Assembly (NCBI GenBank): GCA_024734495.1 | Contig: JALMQS010000070.1 | Coordinates: forward strand, 10,822,572-10,886,571 | DNA: 64,000 nt | From: Forficula auricularia | Taxonomy: Eukaryota; Arthropoda; Insecta; Dermaptera; Forficulidae | Direction of reading: 5' to 3' | Shown: positions 10,792 through 21,946 of the stretch, piece by piece | How positions within the stretch are numbered: position 1 is the first letter of the stretch | How the letters are laid out: every line of letters starts with the position of its first letter | The notes under the pieces: model-generated | The model's database searches: none | Told to the model about the DNA's origin: nothing | What the model saw: only the letters and a program-made list of their open reading frames with translations | Made by a program: the position numbers and the translations under genes

Positions 10792-10974
10792 TATTTCATT
10801 CATTGTGAAACTACACTCCATTTACTTTATTAATTAAAATCATGTTTCACCTAAAACCCACACCACTTTCCCTAATAGTAACATTTCATTCTGTTAAATT
10901 CCGCAAACTTTTCTCTATAAAAATAATTAAGACAAAAAAGTAAAAAAATAAATTATATTTTAAAAAACTAAAAA

Positions 10975-11140
10975 ATCACGCTTCTAAAAAGTACAAAATA
11001 AAAATAAAAATAATGTAATACTTAATCAAAAAGCGTAGGGCACTTTGTCGAAATTAATTAAAAGTACATGTTTCTCTGCCCCACACTTTTAAATTAACTA
11101 TTACATTATTTTGTACTTTTTAGAAGCGTGTTTTTTAAAA
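10975..11140. repeat. Inverted repeat with about 30-bp arms
   Basis: ACGCTTCTAAAAAGTACAAA near 10978 is inverted at 11110-11130 (TTTGTACTTTTTAGAAGCGT), with TAATGTAATA/TATTACATTA at the inner ends. Likely a MITE remnant. 11141-11463 holds nothing else recognisable. Confidence 0.5.
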
Positions 11141-11463
11141 GAATAAAATAAAAAAATAAATAAAAAATAAACCCGGAGAATGTAATTTGTTTCTAAGCTA
11201 CGCTGGTTGACTAAATACAGGCGTTACTGGCTAGTGCTGCCATCTTCTAAACCCACAGCGGCGTTTTTTAGGTTTTTTTTTTAAATATAATTTATTCTAA
11301 TATTTAAATCTATGTGAAGATACTTCCTTTTCCGATTATATTCTTACTATTTCTAAAGATCTGATATGTGCTACTATATCGGGGTTTTGGACTTGATCCA
11401 GCTTAGCGCGGAAATTTTATGAGAGTTTTTCAGGTCCAAAGACAACTGCTGCCAATAGTTAAA

Positions 11464-12295
11464 ATAAGCTGACGTGTTCTGATGTGGCCATCTACTTGAC
11501 TTTACCACACAACCTGGCCCTTCACTTATAATTAATATTTAATAAAATTATTTATAATCATGTATGGAAGGGGGGCGGTTAGTTTTTGCATTTTTAGACT
11601 TCTTGGGACCCACTGATTTTGTATACAAAATTTGGTTGAGTTTGGTAAATGACAAAAATTTTCATTTTTTGACCCTCCGCCCCCCCCCCCCATTTCTGGC
11701 GGTTAGTTTTTGCATTTTTAGACTCCTGGGAACCCACTGATTATGTATATAAAATTTGGTTGAGTTTGGTAAATGGCCAAGATTTTGTTTTTTGACCCCC
11801 TCCTCCGTTTCGGGCGGCTAGTTTTTGCATTTTTAGACTTCTGGGGCTCCACTGATTATGTATACAAAATTTGGTTGAGTTTTCTCAAACGACCTAGAAT
11901 TTTTAATTTTTAACCCCCCCTCCACCCCCCTTAATTTTGGGTCGATATGCACCAAAATCTAATCAGCTCTTAATCTTAATGGACCAAAACTACCTGTGAA
12001 ATTTGGTTTCGATATTCACATTAGTTTTTGAGCTAGCTCGTCCACAAAATTTGGTAACGTACAGACTAACAGACAGACTAACAGACAAAAAATTATTATC
12101 TCGAAAAATATAATTTTTTCGATGTTCACTTATTAGGGCTTTTTTATAGAGCGAAATGCCATGGTTTTGCTCAATTTTTTTAATCGAAATAGTTTAAGCC
12201 GTTTTTGAGATATTTCGAAAAAAATAAGGAAAAAAAACACTTTTTTCATGCACGATTACAATACTTGACCATACCCTGTATGGTAAAGTAAAAAT
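11464..12295 (+). mobile_element. HINE/DINE-1-like element, copy C (nearly full length, three internal units)
   Basis: Complete from AAATAAGCTGACGTG to the ACCATACCCTGTATGGT hairpin and AAAGTAAAAA. Internal units start near 11579, 11703 and 11819, a period of about 120 bp. One of the best copies for a consensus. Confidence 0.8.
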
Positions 12296-12535
12296 AGCAA
12301 TAAAATGGACTTAGTTCACTATGTTTCTTAAAATATACATCATTAACAAGTATTAATCCGCAACAAACAAAATTTTTACAATTTTGGACTTGATCCACTT
12401 TATCTCTGAGCGTTTCTATTGATGCATGTCAAAAATACTCTCAAACAAATTTAATTTTTATTATAGGAATTACCATACGCACAAAGAAATTCAAAAACCT
12501 TTAATAAATGGCTTGTTTTATTTTATTTTTTTCAG

Positions 12536-12745
12536 ACTGGTCCTGAAGTGCTTCAATGGTTCTTGCTACCTCCATTGTTGAAGCTTCTTTTCTCTGACGG
12601 GTACAAGTACGAAAAGCCCAGCTAGCAATCAAATATTGCGACATTCGAGCATGTTCTTGTCGCAATTTATCAATTTCTACATGGAAAACGACCAAAAAAT
12701 CATCCAGATGAATTGGAAATGATTCTCCCGCCGGATGTCAATCAA
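12536..12745 (+). CDS. Candidate exon of an unidentified + strand gene, with an in-frame TAG
   Basis: Bounded by a strong acceptor (T-rich tract, CAG at 12533-12535) and a GTATGT donor after 12745. It is exactly 70 codons long. The phase-0 frame reads TGPEVLQWFLLPPLLKLLFS and so on, has TAG at 12623-12625, then 40 open codons ending HGKRPKNHPDELEMILPPDV-NQ. An alternative acceptor is the AG of that same TAG, giving exon 12626-12745. The end phase matches the terminal exon at 18081. The minus strand is also open here for about 70 codons (including KLRQEHARMSQYLIASWAF), so the coding strand is not certain. I do not recognise the protein. Confidence 0.4.
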
Positions 12746-13712
12746 GTATGTATATTTATTTCTACAAGGTGGATAAGAATTTTACCATTCTTACTTTAAG
12801 CTAAAAATTTTTATATAGCATACAATTAAAATAGTCCCCAGTTTTAACTGTATTAAAATTAATTACTAAACACATTTCGATATTCAATTCAGTAAATTAG
12901 AAAACATCCGGTGTAGAAATGAGATTAGATTTTCATCCTTAACACCTTTAAAATTCTATAAATATTCATTAAAGTAGCTTAGTGTGAGTAATACAGACAT
13001 TGCGAGGTCTCCGAACGAAGGGATAAAATTCTGTTCACAGCTCGAGAGCATTTGAAAGGGCTGAGTTTGATTGAAGGGTGTGTGTGTGTCACACAAATAA
13101 AACGAATCCCTTCGCACAATCATTTCTACGTCAGGGATGTCTATCATATTACTGCAGCCCTTGCTTAAGCCTGATGGGTGTCCTCTCTCAACTGGGAATG
13201 CTGTTCAAAACACGCGTCATCCATAGACAAGACGAACAGATATGCCTGTCGAAAAGACTCCTTCATTCTCATTGCCGAAATACACGTTCATTCCTATCCA
13301 ATCGAAAATGCTAAAGAGGCCCACTGAATCGAAAAATCCCTGCGGCAGGCCGGTAGATTTCGAAGGGGCTCTACCCCCCTTTTGACTGCTACTATCAAAA
13401 ACTTTTCAGACACAAGTTGTAGAGGTTAATTAGTAGAATATTAGCCATTTGCAACCAATCGGTTATCATTCATATTAATGTAGCTTTGAATTTTTAAAGA
13501 TTTCAACCCCCGCCACCATTTCCACCCCCTTGGGGCTGGAGTCACCAAAAACTATACAGCTCTTGTTTACATCAAGACTAAATTTTGTGACAAATTTTAT
13601 TGCAATCGGTTGAACGTTGCGGCCTGCAGCGCACCCAAGAAATTGCGATACATACCCCCCCCCCCCCCCCACACATACCCACACACATTTATATTATACC
13701 CCTCTTACGATG
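12746..13712. other. Presumed intron sequence with no recognised element
   Basis: Follows the GTATGT donor at 12746. It has a moderately GC-rich part at 13000-13330 and a C run at 13656-13670. Frames on both strands at 12956-13314 show no motif. Confidence 0.4.
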
Positions 13713-14452
13713 CTACCATACAGGGTATGGTCAAGTATTGTGTAATCGTGCATGAAAAAAGTGGTTTTTTTTGCTTCTTTATTTCAAAATATCTAAAAAA
13801 CGGCTTAGACTATTTTGATTAAAAAAAAATTGAGCGAAACCATGAGTGAGGTCTACAAAAAAGCTCTAATAAGTGAACATCGAAAAAATTATATTTTTTG
13901 AGATAATAATTGTTTTGTCAAAACGTCTGTTAGTCTGTTAGTTTTGGTGCATTGAGATTAAGAGCTGATTAGATTTTGGTGCATATCAATCCAAAATTAA
14001 GAGGGGTGGAGGAGGGGGTTAAAAAATAAAAATCTAGGCCATTTCAGCAAACTCAACCAAATTTTGTATACATAATCAGTGGGCCTCCAGAAGTCTAAAA
14101 ATGCAAAAACTAACCGCCCAAAATGAGGGGGGGGGTGTAGAGCAAGGAAATGAAGATCTAAGCACTTGTACCAAACTCAACCAAATTTTATATACATAAT
14201 CCGTGGGCCCCCAGAAGTCTAACAATGCAAAAAACTAACCGCCCAAAATGGGGGGGGGGGCAAAAAATGAAAATATAGATCTATTAACCAAATTGAACCA
14301 AATTTTGTATACATAATCAATGGGCCCCCAGAAGTCTAAAAATGCAACAACTAACCCCCACCTATATGATTATAAATATTAAATATAAGTGAGGGACCAG
14401 GTTGTATGGTAAAGTCAAGTGGATGGCCACATCAGAACGTGTCAGTATATTT
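13713..14452 (-). mobile_element. HINE/DINE-1-like element, copy D
   Basis: Reverse orientation: ACCATACAGGGTATGGTCAAG at the left, three internal units (around 14060, 14180 and 14300), and the family 5' end (GTGGATGGCCACATCAGAACG) at the right. It lies in the presumed intron between the exons at 12536 and 18081. Confidence 0.8.
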
Positions 14453-14738
14453 TGTGAAGATTTCCATTTACCCTCAAAAAAAAATATATATATATAAGCT
14501 TTTGAATGGAGGGTGGTTTTGGGGTCTAGGGGCCTTGATTGATGAAATTTTCCGGAAGTCGTACCATGAGAGGGAGCGCAATAGCTATATTTCTTCGAAA
14601 TCTACCTAATAGATATTTGTGTCTTGTGAAGCAGAATGTCAAACATTTTGGACAATTTGTATTAACTTAAGATCAGAATGGACCATTTAAACAGAAGTTA
14701 TATATTTCTTAGCTAGAAAGTTGTCTACTTTGCGACAA
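14453..14738. other. AT-rich spacer between copy D and a LINE
   Basis: Contains a short TATATATATA run near 14487. Nothing else recognised. Confidence 0.4.
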
Positions 14739-15497
14739 TTTTTTTTTTTTTTTTTTAATGCAATCGAATGCAAGAAGGGGTGCACCAGTAAAGATGCAGC
14801 CCCTATGGATCTCGAAAGACCTTGCATTACCGAAGGGAAGAGAAAGTAGATTAAGTGAGAGGGTGTAGACGTAGGTGTCTATGCACTCCGGTTTTGAAGG
14901 TTTGAAGATTATAGGTGCTGGGAAAGATAGAGGCTGGGAGAGAGTTCCAGTTCCTTGAAGTCATGGGGATATATGTATTCGCGAATGAAGTGGTCCGGCA
15001 CTTTTCTAATTTGACCGCGAGAGAGTGTTGGGAGTCGGCAAAACGCGTGCTACGTGCAAAGCATGCTTTGGGGGGAATTATTGATTTTATCTCATCAGAG
15101 CACCTGCCGTGATAGTATCTATAGAAAAGGGAAAGGGCAGAGACATTTCTTCGATGAGCCAGCGAGTCGAGGGAGTCGGTGAGGGTAGAATCGTCAATTA
15201 GCCGTTTCTGAATTGCATCCAGGGTAGCAAGAGAGTATTTTGAGGCTCCTCTCCATAGATGAGAGCCGTATTCGAGACAGGGGCGGATTTGGGCCTTGTA
15301 GATGGTGAGAAGTTGTGGGGGTTTGTAAAATCGCTTGGACCTGAATAAGAAGCCAATCTTCCTTGCTGCAGATTTCGCCACAGAGGAGATGTGTTCATTC
15401 CAAGACAGGTCAGATGCGACAGAGACGCCCAACATGGATAGGCTGTCACACATTTTTAGGGTATTCGAATTTAGTGTTCGCAACGCCCTACATTGGA
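14739..15497 (-). mobile_element. 5'-truncated jockey/CR1-like LINE, copy 1
   Basis: On the minus strand it starts near 15497 and ends in a poly-A tail (T run 14739-14756 on +), the mark of LINE retrotransposition. The coding part 14851-15497 encodes SMLGVSVASDLSWNEHISSV, then KAQIRPCLEYGSHLWRGASK and FYRYYHGRCSDEIKSIIPP. This is the C-terminal third of the reverse transcriptase and the thumb region. It is open except where sequence around IDDSTLTD lacks residues found in copy 2 (a short deletion). Confidence 0.85.
14851..15497 (-). pseudogene. LINE reverse transcriptase C-terminal fragment (copy 1)
   Basis: About 215 residues remain of a polymerase normally near 900. Conserved blocks: LGV..ASDLSWNEHI, LL.IYKAQIRPCLEYGSHLW, LAHRRNVSALSLFYRYYHG, IPMTSRNWNSLPASIFPSTY and TFKTGVHRHLR. 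The catalytic [FY]ADD is missing. The apparent N-terminus MVKSCGWPYQ comes from flanking HINE sequence, not the LINE. Confidence 0.85.
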
Positions 15498-16036
15498 AAA
15501 TAAACTGATAAGGCCATCCACATGACTTTACCATACACCTCCTCTCTTATATTTAATATTGATTTAAAATAATTTATCATTATTTACGAAAGAACCCACT
15601 CCCCCCTCTTAAATTCGGATCCATTATCAATGAATAATATCTTCCTTTAATTATGAGAAACTATTTTATTAGAAATATCACCTTTCTTCGATTTTTGTTT
15701 AAAATATTTTTAACCCCCCCCCCCCCTCTCTTTTTTTGGTCACTATCAATTTCCCATAGTGAGTCATTTTCATAAGGTTATATAGGGTACATATGCGAAA
15801 TTTCATACAAATCGATTAAAGGGTCTACAACTTATATTGCTAGTTTTATTTTTTTTAACCTCCCCAATTTTGGCCCCAGAAGAAGATAAAACTCGCTTTT
15901 TTATTATAGGTTCATTTTATAGTATATTTCATTTTTATTGTATTTAAGACTACTAAAACGTAGTCTAGAATCACAGTGAGAAAATCGAACAAAAAATATT
16001 TTTTAATAGGAACTAGTAAAATACCTAAAGGTATGT
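15498..16036 (+). repeat. Truncated HINE 5' end (15498-15570) and AT-rich remainder
   Basis: AAATAAACTGATAAGGCC and ATGACTTTACCATACAC match the HINE 5' end, directly abutting the LINE. After TTTAATATT the family match fades. The rest has C runs (15714-15726) and no recognised element. Confidence 0.5.
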
Positions 16037-16359
16037 TCATTCTAATTCAGTCCAAGGGGACTCATGTATAGTCTCAAGAGTGACTACTGGAACCAACATG
16101 TCCATGTGATTTTCAGTAAAATCATCTACTCCTTCAACCTCGCTCTGATTTAGCCACTCCAAACCGTAATCGCGTCCACAAAGAAACTCAGTGTGGCAAT
16201 CCATGAGGGTCGCACTTTGCAGCTGGTGCACTGTGGACCACACGCCGATGCTCTGCTTTGGATGGCTGATTGGTGGCGGCTAAACAATCTAGGGGCTACT
16301 GTGCTACTTTGTGGCGTTCGCATAACCGCGATCAATATTATTGTGTAGAATTTAGCCAT
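16037..16359 (-). pseudogene. Two overlapping minus-strand reading frames, possibly one broken small gene
   Basis: One frame (16359 to 16150) starts MAKFYTIILIAVMRTPQSST. The other (16243 to 16037) includes TLMDCHTEFLCGRDYGLEWL and the acidic tail HMDMLVPVVTLETIHESPW. They overlap by about 90 bp in different frames, as if one coding region had a frameshift. Composition is richer in GC than the flanks. The segment lies between two HINE copies. I recognise no family and it may not be coding. Confidence 0.25.
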
Positions 16360-16492
16360 ATTTTAGTGGAGAAACATGTTTTACTTAATTTAACCCAGTT
16401 TTCTCGCAATTTTACACTGTTTCTTGAAGAAAAAATAAACTGACACATTCTGATGTGGCCATCCACTTGACTTTACCATACACCCTGGCCCC

Positions 16493-17429
16493 TTTTTTTT
16501 TTTTTTTTTTTATAATGATATTGATACAAGAAGAAGTTGCACCAAGAAGGTACAGCCTCTGAAGTCCGTGGTGGACCCTTGTAACGTGAAGATAAGGGGA
16601 GATTTAGGGATTGGGTAGAGGTCGAAGGTATCTGTGGATGCTGGTCTTGAAAGTTTGAAGGTTATAAGTAGCTGGAAAGACGGTCAGGGGAAGAGAATTC
16701 CAGTCTCTAGATGTCATAGGGATAAATGAATTGGCGAATGCGTTTGTTCGATTAGTATCTAGTTTAAGCGCGTAGGGGTGTTGAATTTTAGAAAATCGTG
16801 TATTTCGGGCAAATGAGGCCTTTGGTGGGATTATCGATTTTATTTCGTCAGAACAAAAGCCATGGTAATATCTATAAAAAAGGGATAGGGCGGAGACAGA
16901 TCTACGATGGGCTAGGGAGTCGAGAGTGTCAGTTAATGTAGGATCGCCTATCAGTCTGATAGCTCGCCTCTGAATTGCATCTAAGGTATTAAGAGAATAC
17001 TTGGAGGCTCCTCTCCACAAATGCGAGCAATATTCAAGACAGGGGCGAATTTGAGCCTTGTATAATATAAGGAGTTGAGTGGGGGTGAAAAATCGTTTGG
17101 TTCGGAAAAGAAAGCCAAGCTTACATGCTGCAGCTTTTGCTACTGAGATAATATGGTCATTCCAAGAGAGGTCAGAACCTAAGGTGACACCAAACATTGA
17201 TATTTTATTACGGAATTCCAATGAGCTCGAATCAAAGGAAATGTCCGGAAGGTTCCTATCTGCGCGCCTAGAAATTAGGCAGCATTGTGTTTTGCCAGCA
17301 TTAAAGTTTACCAAATTGTGAGATCCCCATTTTTTAAGCATGCTTAAATCTGAATTTATTGAGGAGGCTATGTTTGCGCGATTGTCTAGTAAGGATTGAG
17401 CGTTGTGGAGGGTGCTATCGTCAGCGTAA
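16493..17429 (-). mobile_element. 5'-truncated jockey/CR1-like LINE, copy 2 (longest)
   Basis: The poly-A tail appears as T run 16493-16512. The 5' truncation falls in the reverse transcriptase catalytic motif: the minus strand begins ADDSTLHNAQSLLDNRANIA. The 3' untranslated region (16513-16600) matches the LINE ends at 55928 and 57120. Confidence 0.88.
16604..17427 (-). pseudogene. LINE reverse transcriptase fragment (copy 2), open frame
   Basis: About 274 residues without a stop from ADDSTLH (the second and third residues of [FY]ADD) through SMLKKWGSHNLVNFNAGKTQ, SMFGVTLGSDLSWNDHIISV and LYKAQIRPCLEYCSHLWRGA to HRYLRPLPNP and a stop. The intact frame suggests a recent insertion. The palm N-terminus and endonuclease are lost, so it is inactive by itself. 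Confidence 0.88.
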
Positions 17430-17841
17430 CCCCTCTCTTGTATTTAATATTTAATAAAAAAAAATTTCTAGGGGTGTAAGTTTTTTTCATTTTTGGACTT
17501 CTGGAGGCCCACTGATTATGTATACAAAATTTGGTTGAGTTTGCTCAATTGGCCTAGATTTCTAATTTTTAACCCCCTTCCACCCCTTAATTTCGGATCG
17601 GTATGCACCAAAATCTAATCAGTTGTTAATCTCAATGCATCAAAACCACGTATGAAATTTGGTTTTGATATTCACACTAGTTTTTGAGCAAGCTCGTCCA
17701 CAAAAAATTGGTAATAATATTTTGAATCAAAAATAATTTCAGCCGTTGTGTTGAGATATTTTGAAAAAAGAAGTAAAAAAAATCACTTTTTTCATGGACG
17801 ATTACAACACTTGACCATGGCTCCTGTATGGTAAAGTAAAA

Positions 17842-18080
17842 ATACGTGATATTTGTTGAGACCCCCCCCCCTCTCCCCCACGTGAGATCGGGTGAGATTC
17901 GGCTCGACCCCCCCCCCCCTAAATACCTCAAGTAATTAAGGGACGCCCCAAATTTATTATTATATCTATATATTAATAAACCTCAAAATTGATGTATTTA
18001 TTTAGTCAACTATTTTAAATAATCATGTTTCTTCCTACACCATATTTCTTAATAATATAATTATTATTTTTCTGTTTTAG
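17842..18080. other. Spacer with C homopolymers, probable 3' end of intron
   Basis: C runs at 17862-17870 and 17911-17920. It ends in the polypyrimidine tract and AG of the 18081 exon. Confidence 0.4.
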
Positions 18081-18140
18081 CCAAATGAGACCGAATCAAC
18101 TGAAGAACCTAAAGAAACCAAAGAAACTATAGGGCAGTAA
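18081..18140 (+). CDS. Candidate terminal exon (acidic C-terminal tail) of the gene with the 12536-12745 exon
   Basis: After a good acceptor (TTTTTCTGTTTTAG) the frame reads PNETESTEEPKETKETIGQ and stops at TAA 18138-18140. This is a 19-residue acidic, Thr-rich tail. It is in phase with the exon ending at 12745, giving DVNQ-PNETES across the junction. AATAAA-like polyadenylation signals follow near 18157 and 18183. The 5.3-kb intron would contain two HINEs and two LINE fragments. Function unknown. Confidence 0.45.
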   Translation, partial: PNETESTEEPKETKETIGQ

Positions 18141-18888
18141 AGAAACCAAACCAAATAAAGGAAGTAAAGAAACAAAAGGAAATAAATTGAAACGAACCAA
18201 AGAATCTAAACTAAATAAACGAACAAAACAAACGAAACAGAAAGGAACTTTAAAACGGAGAAAGTAAAATTTTACCCACCTAATAATAGTCAAATTAATC
18301 CTTCCTCTATTAAATAGAAGATTCTGATTAATCATTTCTTTTTGATCGTAAAATTTATTATATAACACTATTATTAGCCCAAAATATTTGTTATTATGAA
18401 AATCAAACAATAAATATACGTTTCGGTTAATCTTTATTAAAAATATGTATCACCATTGATAAAAGAAAATTATAAAAAGAAGCTTACTCTAAGAGAAATC
18501 TTCTAATTTTACTAATTAAAAGAAGAAAGTATTAATACTACTACTAATACAGATAAGTATTTTAATCTAAAATATTTTTAATAATCAAATGAATGAATTT
18601 ATATATTTTTTTTAATAATGAAAAAAATAGGTTAATATAAACTTAATTGTTTTTAGTTTATTTGATCAAGGAGGCCATTTCGGTCTGTTAATATAATAGA
18701 TTGTTGTTAGTTATTTTTATACTAATTAACGTTAGAAAAAAGAAAAATACTATCGCTGTCGAAGATTTCACCAGCAATTCTTTAGTGACAATGTATGAAT
18801 CAACAATTCCGTTAATCTCGGCAAAACAAAATCTTTTTAATTGATTCTAATTCACCTGGAGACGTAATTTCGAAGTTTCTATTACAGG
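18141..18888. other. Probable 3' untranslated region then AT-rich DNA
   Basis: 18141-18260 is a run of degenerate AAAGAAACCAAACC-like repeats with AATAAA signals, consistent with the 3' end of the upstream gene. From 18260 to 18888 nothing is recognised except CTCGGCAAAACAAAATCTTT (18817), which recurs near 26718 and 53733. Confidence 0.4.
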
Positions 18889-19784
18889 TCTATTCTCTAA
18901 AAACAGACGTTAAAATTTAACATCTTAAATTGGGTGTTAAAAAGTAAAGTAATAACACTAGCGTTAAAAAATACTATTCTCTAAACCAAGTTTTAACACC
19001 AACGTTAACATTTTACTTTTTAACACTAGGTGTTAACGATCCATATGAAGATAGCTACGTTTTCTGCATTTTCGTGTTTTTACAGCCCTTGTGCATGCGC
19101 ATTACTAACTTGATTTGTTATTCTCAATCTAGTATCTGACAGCTCGATTGGTCCTGAAAATTATAATAAATCTTATTTTAACAGCAAAAATTTTTGAAGG
19201 CAAAAAGCTGCGAAGTCCAAGGACTAGTAGGAAAAAAAATAGAAATCTTAATACAATCACAGTTCAAATGGATCTGAAATGGATTGCTTTTATCTCAAAG
19301 CTGTCAAAATCAATCTTACTTTTTTGACAAAGACGCCATATTTGTGCATTAAATACTGCGTTAAAATATTGAAGGCACCCTCTGACATGACTTTAATTTT
19401 TAACACTTTTGATTGAATGTTAACGTTTTGGTGTTAAAGTTTTTGCTTATAGAATAGCAATTTGAGGCAAGGGAGTGTTAAAATGAATAAACGCTGATTT
19501 CGGAAGTTAAAAGTTAACGTTTCACTTTACCATACAGGGTATTGTAATCGTGCATTAATAAAGTGGTTTTTTGTTTCTTTTTTTTTTGAAATATCTCAAA
19601 AACGGCTGAAACTATTTGGATAAAAAAAAAATTGGGCGAAACCATGGCATTTCGGTCTACAAAAAAGCCCTAATAAGTGAACATCGAAAAAATTATATTT
19701 TTCGAGATAATAACTGTTTTGTCAAAATGTCTGTTGGCCTATTAGTCTGTGCGTTACCAAATTTTTTCTTAGAGAATAGACCTG
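18889..19784. mobile_element. MITE with 16-bp terminal inverted repeats, carrying a nested HINE
   Basis: The left end CAGGTCTATTCTCTAA (18889) is inverted at the right (TTAGAGAATAGACCTG ending 19784). The interior is rich in TTAACAC/GTGTTAA motifs. HINE copy G (19526-19768) is inserted near the right end. No coding potential. Confidence 0.55.
19526..19768 (-). mobile_element. HINE/DINE-1-like element, copy G (truncated)
   Basis: Starts ACTTTACCATACAGGGTATT in reverse orientation and runs to GTGCGTTACCAAATTTT, where the family match stops. Only the hairpin half is present. Confidence 0.7.
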
Positions 19785-20269
19785 ATTCAGTGTTAAAAAC
19801 TAACGCCCCATCAGGGATCGAAAAAATTATATTTTCAGTCGTAGTTTCAGTAGTGTCGTTATTTAAATCCATTAGCAAATCGATAGAGGAATCGAGCCCC
19901 CTAAGTCCCCCACCCACAGTCCTACGTCACTGTTTTGTAGAAACCAGCCGCTTTTTACACGAAACGGCTTGCCTTAAATAACTTGATTTGATAAAGTTAA
20001 ACTAAGCATCATATTATATATTATTATGTGTTTTTAAACGTATATTATTAAAATTGGATTAGAAAATAAAGAAAAAAAACTTTAATATTAAATTATTGTC
20101 AAAATTTTACATTTTATATTAGCTTATTAATAATAAATCTTACTAATAATTAGGATAGAAGATTCAATTTGTTATTTATTAGTAATTTTATAGATATCTA
20201 TATTACAAAAAAATGGCGTTGTATTCCATATGAGTGTGAGTAGCATATCGTTACTTGATAATAAAATAT
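19785..20269. other. AT-rich non-coding stretch
   Basis: No element or exon recognised. Confidence 0.4.
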
Positions 20270-21565
20270 ATTTACTTTATTTATTTTATTTCAAATGACG
20301 CAATTAGAACCGTGAGAACAGTTATCAGGTTCTCGTAAGGAGAAAAAAGACTCTTAAGAAAACACAAAATCTTCTATGTCCTTATCAATTTTTACTTTAG
20401 CATACAGGGTATGGTCAAGTATTGTAATCGTGCATGAAAAAAGTGTTTTTTTCCTTCTTTTTTTCGAAATATCTCAAAAACGGCTGAAACTATTTCGATT
20501 AAAAGAATTGAGCGAAACCATGGCATTTCGCTCTACAAAAAAGCTCTAATAAGTGACCATCAAAAAAATTATATTTTTCGAGATAATAATTGTTTTGTCA
20601 AAATGTCTGTTAGTCTGGTGGTCTGTTAGTTAGTTAGTCTGTGCGTTACCAAATTTTTGTGGACGAGCTAACACAAAAACTAGTTTCAATATAGAAACCA
20701 AATCTCACATGTAGTTTTGGTCCAGTGAGATTAAGAGCTGATTAGATTTTGGTACATATCGTCCCAAAATTAAAGGAGCTGAGGGGGGTTAAAAATTAAA
20801 AATCTAAGTCGTTTGAGCAAACTCAACCAAATTTTGTATACATAATCAGTGGACACCCAGAAGTCTAAAAATGCAAAAACTAACCGCCATAAAATGGGGG
20901 GGGGGGTGTAGATCAAAAAATGAAAATCTTGGCCATTTACCAAACTCAACCAAATTTTGTATATATAATCAGTGGATCCCCAGTAGTCTAAAAATGCAAA
21001 AACTAACCGCCCAAATGGGGGTGGGGGTGGGGCGGAGTGTCAAAAAATGAAAATCTTGGCCATTTACCAAACTCAACCAAATTTTGTATAAATAATCAGT
21101 GTGCCCCCAGAAGTCTAAAAATGCAAAAATTAACCCCCCTCCCCTACATGATTATAAATAATTTTATTAAATATTAATGAAAGTGAGGGGCCAGGTTATA
21201 TGGTAAAGTCAAGTGGATGGCCACATCAGAACACGTCAACTTATTTATTTTAAACTGGGAGACGGATTCGGCCGACACTTTCAGGCCATCATCAGTCCTC
21301 AGTTTTTCAATAGTACATTGGTGGTGGTAGTATTGGAATTTTATTGGATTGCAGAGAAAATGTAAAATTAATGTTACCAATGTACTATTGTAATACTGAG
21401 GACTGATGATGGCTTGAGAGTGTCGGCCGAAACTGTCTCCCAGTTTAAAATAAAAATTTGATAAAGACAGAAGATTTTGTGTTTTCTTAAGTCTTTTTTC
21501 TCCTTACGAGAACCTGATAACTGTTCTCACGGTTTTAATTGCCTCATTTGAAATAAAATAAACAT
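20270..21565. mobile_element. Foldback element with hammerhead-like arms, carrying a nested HINE
   Basis: The outer arms (20270-20390, 21450-21565) share GAACCGTGAGAACAGTTATC and CTCGTAAGGAG in inverted form. The inner arms (21245-21310, 21378-21452) share ACTGGGAGAC, GGCCGACAC and CATCATCAGTCCTCAG. Without HINE copy H the two arm segments are contiguous, so this is one palindrome of about 440 bp. Each arm reads CTGATGAT, a short GGCC-type stem, then GAAAC or GAATC (see findings). Confidence 0.65.
20391..21244 (-). mobile_element. HINE/DINE-1-like element, copy H
   Basis: Full-length reverse copy: TTTACTTTAGCATACAGGG at the left, three internal units, ACACGTCAACTTATTT at the right. It is inserted in a T/A run of the foldback's left arm. 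Confidence 0.8.
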
Positions 21566-21946
21566 CATAGTACCGCTAATTCATAATAAAACAAGGCGTC
21601 CCAATAAAATTAGATCTATTAATCCACCTCCCTGAAAACAAAATTATCTACCTTTCTACAACTGATTGAAGTCAACTTGTCCAGAATCTAGCCAATGTAT
21701 GGAATTTGTAGATCTTCATGGAGTGTCTTATTTGAGACGAACCATGGAGCATTGGTGATTATTCGGAGAAGTTTTGATTGGAATCGCTGGACAATGTTAA
21801 TGTTAAAAGTACCTAGAGTGATTGCGGATAAGTTTTCATCTATAGTAATATGATTTCAGAAAAATGGAAGAAAATATGAATTTCACTTTTTATCGAATTA
21901 GTTGTTTGTTTGAGATTTTTAAAATTAAAGTTTTTATTTAATTTTT
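21566..21946. other. Non-coding spacer
   Basis: A somewhat GC-richer segment (21600-21850) with no open frame of note. Nothing recognised. Confidence 0.35.

Larger units (their letters stand above)
16434..17841 (+). mobile_element. HINE/DINE-1-like element, copy F, split by a LINE
   Basis: 16434-16492 is the HINE 5' end through CCTGGCCCC. The LINE occupies 16493-17429. The HINE resumes with CCCCTCTCTTGTATTTAAT and ends CTGTATGGTAAAGTAAAAA. The CCCC on both sides is the possible short target duplication of the LINE. One internal unit. Confidence 0.8.
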
